The notes beneath the pieces were generated by a model, which saw nothing but the letters and a program-made list of their open reading frames with translations, did not search any database and was not told the origin of the DNA. A DNA stretch of 36,803 bases from contig VGSZ01000018.1 of NCBI GenBank assembly GCA_016874845.1, positions 1 through 36,803 on the forward strand, given 5' to 3'. Made by a program: the position numbers and the translations under genes. Shown one piece after another: positions 8,861-22,496 of this stretch; position 1 is the first letter of the stretch; each line of letters opens with the position of its first letter. This stretch comes from Deltaproteobacteria bacterium (lineage in GTDB: Bacteria > Myxococcota > UBA727 > VGSZ01).

Positions 8861-10243
8861 ATGACCGTCCGCACCACCACCGCCACGACGACCACCGCCA
8901 CCGCCACCGCGAACACCGATTTCCGCCCCGCGGAGGCGTCCTCGACGCCGCCGGTGGGCAGCGTCGAGGAGCTCGCCGTTGCGTCGCCGGCGTCGCCGGC
9001 GTCGGCCACGGCCCCCACGACGTCACGGCTGTGCAGCAACGACGTCGCCCGCCTGACCCGCGACGTCGACGCCGTCGCCCGCAAGCGCTTCCCCACCGAG
9101 GGCGAGCGCGACGTTCTGATCGCGGCGTTGGCGAAGCTGCCGGCCGCCGACTGCCGCGACGTCCTCGCCGACCCCGCCCGCCTGCAGCGGGTGGTGGACG
9201 CCGCCGGTGACGAGCAGCGCGGGCTGCTGCTCGACCTGCTCATGAAGAAGGGCATCGTCGACGCCCAGCCCGCCGCGCCGATCCCCGCGACGTCGCCGCG
9301 GGCGCCGCAGCCCCCCGCGGCGACGGCCCTGCTGCGCGACGACCCCCGGGCGCCGCCCGCCCTGCGCCGCGCGATCCTCGACGAGAACGTCGCCCGCGCC
9401 GCCGACTACCGCGTCCGCTACGCCGACTACCGCGCCGCCTACGCCGGCGCCGTCGCGCGCGCCCCCGACGTCGCCGCCCTGCGTGACCTCGGCCCCCTCG
9501 CGCCGTCGACGCTGCCGATGAACCTGCCGGGCGCACCCCTGCACGGCGAGGCGAACCGTGCGTGGCTCGACGCCCGCGGCCGCACCGACGACGACATCGC
9601 GATCACGCTGGCGGTGGCCGACCGCTTTCGCCGCCTGACCGGGCGCGCGATCGCGGGGCTGTCGTTCACCGCCGAGGTCGAGGCCTCGATCGTCCTCGGC
9701 GACAAGGAGGGCAGTCACGTCGAGCTCGGTGGCAAGGCCGAGGCGACCGTGGGCCCCGATGGCCACGTCGAGCAGCACAGCGTCGGCGCCCACAAGGTCG
9801 GGCTGGAGCACTCCTCCGCCACGTACGAGCACGGCAAGCTCGGGATCGAGGTCACCGCCGACGGCAACGGCGTCGCGATCAGCGAAGAAGAGATCGCGCT
9901 CAAGGCCCACTTCGCGCCGCTGTCCGGAGAGGCCACCTTCGGCGGCGACCGCATGGCCTTCGCCGTGGGCGTCGAGCAGGAGGTCGAGCTGATGCACGGC
10001 CTCCACGGCAAGCTCGGCGTCGTTGGCAAGGTGGGCCTGCAGGGCGTCACCGGCGAGGACGCCGCGGCCTTCGCCTCGACCAGCGCGGTGGGCTTCTTCG
10101 ATACGCCGGCCGAGCTGTCGCGCGGCAAGGCGTGGTCGTCGCTGCCCGCCCCGGTGCGCGCCGACTACGAGCGCCAGGGCTGGACCGCCGCCGAGTGGAC
10201 GAAGAAGGCCGACCTCGCCCGCTTCGCCCGCCGCGCCGCCTGA
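8861..10243 (+). CDS. hypothetical protein, no recognised domain
   Basis: Long ORF with a typical GC3-rich coding pattern; ATG 8861 (alternative 8849); ordered C-terminal part LGDKEGSHVELGGKAEATVGPDGHVEQ... Confidence 0.65.
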   Translation: MTVRTTTATTTTATATANTDFRPAEASSTPPVGSVEELAVASPASPASATAPTTSRLCSNDVARLTRDVDAVARKRFPTEGERDVLIAALAKLPAADCRDVLADPARLQRVVDAAGDEQRGLLLDLLMKKGIVDAQPAAPIPATSPRAPQPPAATALLRDDPRAPPALRRAILDENVARAADYRVRYADYRAAYAGAVARAPDVAALRDLGPLAPSTLPMNLPGAPLHGEANRAWLDARGRTDDDIAITLAVADRFRRLTGRAIAGLSFTAEVEASIVLGDKEGSHVELGGKAEATVGPDGHVEQHSVGAHKVGLEHSSATYEHGKLGIEVTADGNGVAISEEEIALKAHFAPLSGEATFGGDRMAFAVGVEQEVELMHGLHGKLGVVGKVGLQGVTGEDAAAFASTSAVGFFDTPAELSRGKAWSSLPAPVRADYERQGWTAAEWTKKADLARFARRAA

Positions 10244-10297
10244 ACGACCCGCCCCCTGAGCACCGACACAAACCACGCCTTCGACCGGAGTCCTTTC

Positions 10298-10660
10298 ATG
10301 TCCAGCCTCGTCGCCTGCCCCCGCCACGGCCTCGTCTCCGTCGCCGTCGATGCACCCTGTCCCTGCTGCGGCGTCGCCGCCTACGACCTCGCCTCCCGCG
10401 ACGCCCGCGCGGTCGTGCGTCCGGCGCGCGAGCTCGGCCTGCAGACCCGCAGGCGCGTGGTGGCGGTCGTCGGCGTCGTCGTCGCGCTCACCGTCGGCGG
10501 CGGCGTCGGCTTTGGCCCCGGCGGGCTGACGTTCGACCTCGGGGCGTGGCTCGGCGCCGCGCTGTGGGCCGTCTTCGCGGCCCGCCCGGTCGCGGTAGCG
10601 CTCGAGCGCGACCGCGGGCTGCGCGCGCTGGACGCGGCTCTGGCCCAACACAAGGACTGA
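10298..10660 (+). CDS. small zinc-ribbon-like membrane protein
   Basis: CPRHGLVSVAVDAPCPCCG motif followed by hydrophobic segments. Confidence 0.55.
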   Translation: MSSLVACPRHGLVSVAVDAPCPCCGVAAYDLASRDARAVVRPARELGLQTRRRVVAVVGVVVALTVGGGVGFGPGGLTFDLGAWLGAALWAVFAARPVAVALERDRGLRALDAALAQHKD

Positions 10661-10665
10661 CGACC

Positions 10666-10692
10666 CGCCGCGATCGCCAGTGAATCGCGGCG
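10666..10692. terminator. stem-loop between convergent genes (possible bidirectional terminator)
   Basis: CGCCGCGAT-cgccagtga-ATCGCGGCG, perfect 9-bp stem; no U-tract. Confidence 0.4.
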
Positions 10693-10734
10693 AGGGAAGC
10701 CCCTGCGATCACGCAGTGCTCCTTCAGCGACCCC

Positions 10735-13539
<2,805 letters not shown>

Positions 13540-13644
13540 GGGAGACTCCAGCGGCGATCGGCGGACGACGACGGGGCGCGCGACGGGCGGACGGGACGAG
13601 ACGGGAACACGGCCAGGACGAAGGCGGCCAGCGCCGACGGCGAC

Positions 13645-14958
<1,314 letters not shown>

Positions 14959-15002
14959 GCTTCTTTCCCGGTCGAGGAACACCGTGCCCCCGCGATACGC
15001 CG

Positions 15003-15480
15003 GGGCACCCCGGGACGGATAACAGGTTCCCGCCACGGCCGCCAAAGCCGCGCCGACGACGTCGGGCGGAGCCCGCCGGTGTCCCGCTCTGTCGGACGGG
15101 GCGACGACGGCCACCACCGGATCGCCCAGATCCGGCGTGAAGTACGCGCCAAGGTACCGCTGCAGCCGGGCGACCTCGGGGCCGTCGACGGAGGCGCCCC
15201 AGCCCTTCATCTGCTTGAGCGTCTTTTCCCATTGCGCAGGCGTCAGCCGCTGCATCGTCAGGTACTGCGTCGAGTGACAGACCGCGCACTTGCCATCACG
15301 ACGTCGACCACGCGACCCGGCTGAAACACGACCCGCTGCGCCTGCGCCCGCGCCTCCGCCGTCACGACCAGCGGTGGCTGCGTCGCCGCGGTCGTCGGTA
15401 GCGCCGCGGGGCGCGACAGCCCGCGATCGCGGCGGTGATCGCGAAGGCGACGGCGCCGCCGATGGCGGCGCGGGAGCATA
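15003..15480 (-). pseudogene. cytochrome c subunit resembling SorB of sulfite dehydrogenase, frameshifted
   Basis: [51 protein letters not shown] (CxxCH heme site); N-terminal part [25 protein letters not shown] lies in another frame, shift near 15295. Confidence 0.65.
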
Positions 15481-15489
15481 TGGCGCGGT

Positions 15490-16284
15490 CACGCGAACGC
15501 CGTGAAGGTGACGACGTCGATGGCGTCGCGCAGGTAGCCCGAGGGGCTCCACACCGGAACGTCGGGTTGCGTGTGGCCGGCGTCCTCGGTGGCCCGCGAT
15601 CGCAGCACGTGGGCGCCGGGCGACAGCGTCACCGTGGCCGCCAACACCGAGCAGCCGTACCGGCCGCTGTCGCTGACGATCGCGGCCCTCCGCCACGCGC
15701 TGCCGTCGACGCTGACGTCCACCCGCGCGGTCCGCCGCCCGCCGCCCGCACCGGCACCAGTGAATGCGGCCCGCTCGCAGACATCTAGCCGGGCGCCGGC
15801 GACGCGATCGCGCTCTTCACCAGCAGCTCGGGCGGCACCGGGTTGCCCGGCTCGCCCGGCTTCACCGGGTCGCGATAGGCCGTCTCGTAGAAGAAGCCCT
15901 TCGGCTTGGCGTCGTGCAGCGTCAACGAGCCGAGCCACTGGTCGGCATCACCAGCCGCGCCGGCGCCCCGTGGGCCTTCGACAGCGGTCGCCCGTTCATC
16001 CGCAGCGCGACGATCGTGTCTTCGTGCAACGCCTTTGGGAGCGGCACCCCGCCGAGGAAGCGCGGCGTCGCCGCGATCGCGGGATGGTCGACGCCCTTCA
16101 TCTGCCGGGACGTCACCGCCTGCTTCGGCCGCGCGCGCCCGAGCATGTCCGCACCAGCCCGCACACCCGTCGCGCATCGGCGCGCTTCGGCTGCGGACAT
16201 CTCCACCGTCATGGGCGGGGCCTGCGCGTTCACAGCGGGCCTGCGCCAGCGGGCGTAGCCCATCGTGCCCTTCGTCCACTGCAC
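15490..16284 (-). pseudogene. sulfite oxidase/SorA-like molybdopterin oxidoreductase, C-terminal remnant
   Basis: Pieces in three frames: [121 protein letters not shown]. Confidence 0.75.
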
Positions 16285-16413
16285 GTCGGCAACGTGCAGC
16301 CGCCATGCCGCGGGGTCGACGGCAGGCGTGTCGAAGTGGCCGCGGATGTCGCGCGCTCGCGACGACGATCCTCGATGCGTCCGCGGGCGACGACGCCATC
16401 ACCGAGCGTGCGA

Positions 16414-16784
16414 TGATGGCGTGGGGTCGCCTCGGCGCCAGGACGCAGCCCGCCCCGAGTCGTGGTTCCGACGAGCCGTGGGAGGTCATCCGCGCCGAGA
16501 CGACGGCCCGCGTGCGCGCGTTCGCTGCCTGGTACGACCAGAACTTCGGCGGGATCACCGCCGACCAGCTGAAGCCGTCACGCAAGGATGTCCTCTCGAA
16601 GCTCGACAAGAAGGTCGACGTGCTGAAGGCCGTGCTCGTCGGACGCCAGGAGGCGAGCGCGTGCATGCAGGCCGCGTTCAACTCGTCGGACGCCCTGATG
16701 AACCTCGACGGCTGGGTGACCGACGTGAAGGCCTGCACCGCCCGCCTCGATGCCGCCGTCGAGACGCGCAAAGCGCGCCGCTGA
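16414..16784 (+). CDS. hypothetical protein (possible 5'-truncated gene)
   Basis: MMAWGRLGARTQ...WEVIRAETTARVRAFAAWYDQNFGGITADQLKPSRKDVLSKLDKKVDVLKAVLVGRQEASACMQAAFNSSDALMNLDGWVTDVKACTARLDAA; followed by a strong terminator-like hairpin. Confidence 0.5.
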
Positions 16785-16836
16785 GAAACCACGCGAGCAA
16801 CGACAGCGAAGCACCCGCGCCGCAGGCTCGGGACCT

Positions 16837-16880
16837 GGCCGCCGGACGACGCTGCGCGTTCTCCGGCGGCCTCGCTTTTT
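16837..16880 (+). terminator. Rho-independent terminator-like hairpin
   Basis: GGCCGCCGGA ... TCCGGCGGCC perfect 10-bp stem followed by TCGCTTTTT. Confidence 0.75.
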
Positions 16881-17037
16881 GGGCGGGGCGCGGGCGCCGC
16901 GAGGGTCGCGACTTCCGTGTGAGTACCTCGCTCGATGGGGTGGACGAACGATCGCCCCCGCCGCAGCAGCGATCCATGCCGTGCGCACCACGCAAGCTGG
17001 TCGCCAGCTCGCGACGACCTCGACCGGAGACCGCGCC

Positions 17038-18014
17038 GTGACCCTCTGGGCCCACCGTCATCCGCGCCCCGAGCGCCTCGTGCAGCTGCTCGCCGACCGG
17101 TTGACGTCGGCGTAGCCCGCCGCCCCCTTCGCGCGCGTCACGCTCGTCGTCGGCAGCCGCGGCATGGAGCGGCGACTGCGCGCCGAGCTCGCGACGCAGC
17201 ACGGCAGCATCGCCGGCGTCGACTTCGTCTTCCCCGGCCGCGCGTTCACGGCGACGACGAAGGCCATCTTCGCGTCCGCCGGCGTCGACGCCGACCTGTA
17301 CGCCGACAACGACGGCGCGTGGAGCGGCAGCCGGCTCGCGCTGCGCGTGCTGCGCGCGTTGCGCACCCGCAGGGCCGAGCCCGACTTCGCGCGCGTCGCT
17401 CGCTCCCTCGAACACGGCAGCGCCGAGGACATGGCCGCCGCCGTCGGCACGCGCGAGCTCGCGTTCGCCGGCGAGGTCGCCGGCGTCGTCTAGCGCCTGC
17501 ACTACGACCGCCCCGACACCGCGCGGGCGTGGGCGAAAGACCCGGCGCCGTCTCGGTGTGCGCGATGGAGCCGATGCATTCGGTGCCGTTTCGCGTGATC
17601 GCGATGGTCGGCGTGGAGGACGGCGTGTTTCCGCGCGCAAGCCGCCCGCGTGCGTGGGACCCGTTTGCACAGCCCGCGCCGTACGAGCACGACCGACGCA
17701 TCCTCGATCGCCACCTGTTTCTCGAGTCGATCCTCTGCGCGCGCGACGTGCTGCTCGTCTTTGGCCGCGGCTTCGAGAGCGTGCGCGGACAACGCGTGCC
17801 GATGTCCGTCGTCGTCGAAGAGCTCGCCGAGCTGCTCGAGCCCGACAGCACGCAGCGCAGTCTCGTGCGGGCGCACCCGCTGCAGCCGTGGAGCCCGCGC
17901 TCGTTCGCCGACGCGGCGCGACTGCCGTACGGCAAGGCCGTCGTCGACGCCGCGCAAACGGTAGACTTCAATGGCGCCGATTCGAGCCGTGGAGCAAAAT
18001 TGAGAACCGGCTGA
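17038..18014 (+). pseudogene. RecC-like (exodeoxyribonuclease V gamma subunit) remnant with in-frame stops and internal deletion
   Basis: N-terminal VTLWAHRHPRPERLVQLLADRLTSA*PAAPFARVTLVVGSRGMERRLRAEL (in-frame TAG 17113, second TAG 17491); then in another frame VSVCAMEPMHSVPFRVIAMVGVEDGVFPRASRPRAWDPF...DRRILDRHLFLESILCARDVLLVFGRGFESVRGQRVPMSVVVEELAELL...HPLQPWSPRSF. Confidence 0.8.
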
Positions 18015-19649
18015 TTTGCCAACTCGCGAACATGGTGGATCGTACCGAAGAAAGAAGGCGTTCGAGCCGAGCCCTCAGGCCGCATGTTACTGCACCAGGG
18101 ACGAGTGGTAGAGCGCCTACCGCGTCGACGTCGCTGGCATCAGCCTCAATTGACGGGTGGAACACCTCGTCGTCGCCTGGCTAGAGCACGAACGCGCTTC
18201 GAACGCTCGGCAGCGCGTCGCGGTAGGCGTGCATCTTGGCGACGTCGCTGCGCTGGAAACCGAGTCCGCTCGACCCATCACGTTCTTCGTCAGTGTCGTC
18301 GGGCTCCTCGCGCACGCGTTGCACGCGCAGCTTCGCATCGAGCACGTGCAGCGACGCGTGACCATCCGGCCCCAGCACGCGTACCACGATGTCGGGGCGC
18401 AGCAGCAGCGAAGACGAGCGTCGCTCGCCGCTGGAGCGCTTCGTGAACGTCACGTTGAACGCGACCTCGAGACCGTCGCTCCAAACGACGGCGAGACCGC
18501 GCTCGGCGGCGACCTGCACCTCGTCGGCGCGCAGCCGACCGGCGCGCACGGGCGGTCCCCGCAGCGCCTCGACCTCGCGGACGATGGTGAAGAAGCACCA
18601 CAGCTCGTACATCGTCGCGACGTCGTTCACGCCGAGCAGTTGGCTGGCGACCAAGTCGGTGTCGATGGGCAAGCGCGCGCTCGCGCGGAGTGCCAGATGT
18701 TGTCGAAGGACCTCGCGGTATTCGCGCCGGCGCTGCAGCACCGACGACGAAAGCGGCACGTGTGTCATCCGGCCGACGTCGCGCCACAGGCCGTGACGGA
18801 CGACCGGCGCGAGGGTCGACCGCACGCGCGCGCAGTCGTCGGCCATCCGCTGCCAGACAGCGGCCGCGGGCTTCTGTCGTGCGCGCGCCTCGACACGGTC
18901 GACGAGCGCGGTGACCTCGTCGAGAAATGCGCGGACGATGCGGTTCTCGGCGGTGTCGACGCTGTGCCGCGCGCGGGGCACAGCGATTCGCTTGGGGATG
19001 CAGCCGCCCAAAGAATTAACGGCGACGTCGACAGCGACGTGGTCCGCAGCGACGGCGGTGCCTCGACGAACGCGCCGGCTCCGCTGGCGCTCCTGGCCAG
19101 GTTGCGCGCATCGACACTTCGGGCATCGTGTCGCGGCACCTGCTCGCGCTCGCTGTCAAAGCGCCGGTGCGGATCGCGCAGCAGGGACGACAAGGTCGGC
19201 ACAAGGGCGTCCGCGCTCGACGTCGACAGGACAATGTGGCGCACGTACAGGAACGCGTGCAGCTGCACGTCGTCGCGGTCGTTTGGCGCGCGCTCGTGGG
19301 CGAGCCCCGCCGTCGCCGTCGTCAGAAACGGCAACGCGCCAGGGATTCGTGACAGGTCGGAGAGCATCGCGTCGAAGGTCGCCTCGGACCACTTGTCGCA
19401 GCGCACCTCGAGGTACCCGTGCCCGGCGACGCGGAAGGTGCCCACGGCGTTGCCGAAGCGGAGCAGCAACGCGTTTTCGCCGGCACGATCGGCGATGGCG
19501 GGGCCGACCGCGCGCGCAAGGGCGTCGACGTCCTCGCGGACGCCGCTCGCCACCCACTCGATCTCGCCGGTGAGCACGACGACACCGTCGACGTCGACGG
19601 GCGATGCCGTGCCGCGCCGCGGACGAAAGGAGAGGCCGCCCAGCGCCAT
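17968..19649 (-). pseudogene. DUF2357 / PD-(D/E)XK nuclease protein (McrC-like partner), disrupted
   Basis: N-terminal part from MALGGLSF...; frameshift near 19012; DTAENRIVRAFL; nuclease core RPDIVVRVLGPDGHASLHVLDAKLRV...DVAKMHAYRDALPSVRSAFVL*PGDDEVFHPSIE...DVDAVGALPLVPGAV with TAG at 18181 interrupting the expected VLYPG. Confidence 0.8.
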
Positions 19650-19651
19650 CG

Positions 19652-20690
19652 CTACTCGATGAATCCGGCGAATCCGTGGGTGCGCAGGCGACGCAACATG
19701 CGCCAGAGCTTCAGCGCCGTGCGCGGCCTCTCGAGGCTGGCGCCGGTCGCGCGCACCAGTCCGGTGCGTGACGCCGCGGGCGACGGCGCGAACGCCGCTA
19801 GCTCGACCGGCTCGTCGACGCCGTCGGCGCCGGCGACAACGTCGTCGCCACACGCAAGTCGAAACAGCCGCTGCACCACCGGCTCGAGCTCAGCCTGGCC
19901 GCCGTTCAGCTTGGGCAACACCTTCGACAGCACCGCGACGTCGAAGGCGGCGCGGAGCGCCTCTGGACTGCCGTCGGTCTGCTCGGCAGCGAGGTCGACG
20001 AAGCGCGCAATCTCGCGAGCGACCCGGTAGCCGAAATGGCGGTGCTCGCTGGCAAGGACCGCGTGGATCGAACGCAGGCGCGAAGCGAGGGTTCCATCGA
20101 GCAGAGCCGAGAATCGCTGCCATTCGTCGCCGGCGTGGCCACTGCGGGCGCGCAGCTCGCTGCCCATTCGCGTCAACGCCAGCGGCGACGACGCGGTCGT
20201 CGAGACTGGGCCTCCACCGAGAGCGCTGAGGTCGACGTGATTGCACTCGAGCACGAAGGCGCGATCGAGCACCTTCGGGCTGAACATGTAGGTCGTCTCG
20301 TCGACATTGACGGTGCCCGTAACGAAGACATTCGGCGCGACCGCAATGCGCCGTGCAATCGGGCTTTCGTCGTCGGCGGCGAGGTCGTCGTCGTCGTGCA
20401 GGTAGATCGGTTCGCCCGATTCCATCGCCGACAAGAGATCCGAGAAGTAGTGCTCGACACGGGCGAGGTTCATCTCGTCGAAGATCAAGAAGAACGGGCG
20501 TGGCGACGTCCCCGCCGCCATCGCCCGCGCGTGCTCGGTGCGAGCGCGCAGCAGAAGCTCGAACGTCGGCGTTGAAACGTACGCTCGCGTCAGCGGATTG
20601 TAGAAGCCGAGCAGCGCTCGGGCGTCGGTCTAGTCGCGACGGGCGACCAGCTTCAGGCCGCCTCGGGCCTGCTGACGCCCATGTCCACAC
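19652..20690 (-). pseudogene. McrB-type AAA+ protein remnant (N-terminal part missing)
   Basis: LKLVARRD*TDARALLGFYNPLTRAYVSTPTFELLLRA...PFFLIFDEMNLARVEHYFSDLLSAMESGEPIYL...VTGTVNVDETTYMFSPKVLDRA; in-frame TAG at 20630 where Trp is expected; no Walker A region upstream. Confidence 0.8.
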
Positions 20691-20739
20691 TGCCCACTCC
20701 TTCGTCCTGCGCAGAGGTGTGTCGATGCCGGGGCGCGGA

Positions 20740-22064
20740 CCTCGTGGCGGGCGAGCAAGGCGTCGACGGGGGCGGCAAGGCAGGCGCGGTCGTCGTCGTC
20801 GACGAGGGCGACGGCGGGGCGGCCGTCATTGGCGCCCTGGCGCACGGCGTCCTCGGACAGCGGGCGCGCCGAGCCGAGCAGCGACAGGTCGCCGGTGGCG
20901 AACGCCTGCTGCGCGCCGGAGAGCGCGGTCACCGCGCCGGCGGTGACCGCGATGTCGTCCAAGGGCTCCACCGCGCCCGCCGGGGCGGCGACGACGGCGA
21001 GCGCGGCGGAGACCGGGGCGAAGACCGCGGCGAAGAAGGGGCGGGTCCGGCCAGAGGTGCTGCACGGCGAGGACCTCGCCCAGGCCATCCTCGACCGCGT
21101 GTTCGAGCGCGGTTTCCGGAGCGCCAAGGCCAGAATTTCCGGAACAAACAGCCTGCCACGCCGGATTCACCAGCCCGGCGATGTCGAGGGCGGCGCCGGC
21201 GACCACGCGCGCCAACGGCGGGCCGTGCCGCGCGCCGTTGCTCACGCTCGAGAGCTCGGCGCCCAGCTCGGGCAGGCGCGGCTCGCCGTCACCGGCCGCG
21301 TCGGGACGTGCGGCATACGCCGCCAGCCACCCGCGCAGGAATCAGTCCTCGAGCTTCGCTTCGATCGCCGCCACAGTGTCGACGGCGGTAGCGGTCGCCG
21401 GGCCGAGCGGCAGCACGACGGCGGCGCGGTCGCGGGCGGCGGCGAGCCAGGCGGCGTGGGCAAAGTCGGCGCCGAAGAACGTCCTTCGCCTCGCATCGTC
21501 GACGCCCTGCTCGCCGCTGCGGTCGGCGGCCCCTCCGGCGGTACGCAGGCCGTCGAGGGCGGCCTGGCGTGTCTCCTCGTCGGGCAGCGCCCCCGGGGGC
21601 ACCACGCCGTCGCCGTTTGGCGCCGCGCGGGCCCACAGCGCCGTCGCCTGCACCGCGTCGTCGACGGTAAGGACGGTCTGGTCGTGCTGGCCGAGCATCG
21701 CAAGCATCCGCCGCGCCGTCTGGAGCGGCGCGCGGCCCTCGGCGTTGCCGTCTTCGAGGGCGGCGCGAGGCACGCGGTCGTTGCCCGGGGCGAGGCCGGA
21801 CGGAGCGCGCAGCACGCGCTTGAGCCAGACGACGACGACGACCAGCTCGGGGGCCCGCACGCGGCCGTCGCCGTCGGTGTCGAGCAGCGCCACAGTGTGC
21901 TCGTCGAATTCGAGCCTCTGCACTGGTCACGACAGGGCGACCCAGAGCTTCTGGTCGAGGGTCGGCAGGGCGAGCAGGTCGCGCGCATCGGCGAGCAGCA
22001 CCTGATCGACGTCGCCGGCGCGCAAGAAGCGTCCGGCGTGCGGCGCGCCGTCTGTGGTGGTCAT
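20740..22064 (-). pseudogene. EF-hand-like repeat protein, disrupted
   Basis: MTTTDGAPHAGRFLRAGDVDQVLLADARDLLALPTLDQKLWVALS*PVQRLEFDEHTVALLDTDGDGRVRAPELVVVVVWLKRVL...; in-frame TGA at 21927 and 21342, frame change further downstream. Confidence 0.65.
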
Positions 22065-22411
22065 CGTCGTCTCCTTCGGCCGGCCGACGGGGTGAGCGTC
22101 GTCCTGCGGATCGTGGGTCACCCGCGTGTCAGCGAGCTCGCGGTCGGTGGCCAGGGCCGATCACGTCGGGGGCGCGCCTGCAGGGGGAGCGACGGCCTCG
22201 CCCACGGCCCCACGTCGTGCGTGCGACGTCGTACCGCGTTGGCTGGGTCGAAGATCTCGTTGTGTCGTTCGTCGCGTCGTTCGTCGTATGGAGCGTCATG
22301 CGCTCACGCGCGACGACGCTGCCGTGTCGTCTTGTGGCGGGCAAGCAGCGCGGTGCGTCCGGCCGTTCTCATGGTTTCATCGGAGCCGCGTCGTCGTCGA
22401 ACTTGTGTCGC

Positions 22412-22432
22412 CCGTTCGTCCTCGACGAACGG
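22412..22432. promoter_or_regulatory. perfect inverted repeat CCGTTCGTC-CTC-GACGAACGG upstream of a repeat-rich secreted protein
   Basis: 9-bp perfect palindromic arms with 3-nt spacer; half-site CGTTCGTC also at 22266 and 22278. Confidence 0.4.
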
Positions 22433-22496
22433 TGTTACGGAGGCCCGCGCCAGCGCGCGGACACGGGCATGACAGTGGATTCGATGAGAAGGAGTG

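Noticed and set aside
18108-18135. tRNA D-arm-like string gagtggtagagcgcctaccgcg
   Set aside because: No matching acceptor, anticodon or T arms nearby; it lies within the DUF2357 C-terminal remnant (read on minus strand as DVDAVGALPLVPG).
17113-20632. Several in-frame TAG codons (17113, 17491, 18181, 20630) as possible amber recoding
   Set aside because: The same genes also carry frameshifts and deletions, neighbouring decayed genes have TGA or TAA stops, and no pyrrolysine or suppressor genes are visible; pseudogenisation is simpler.
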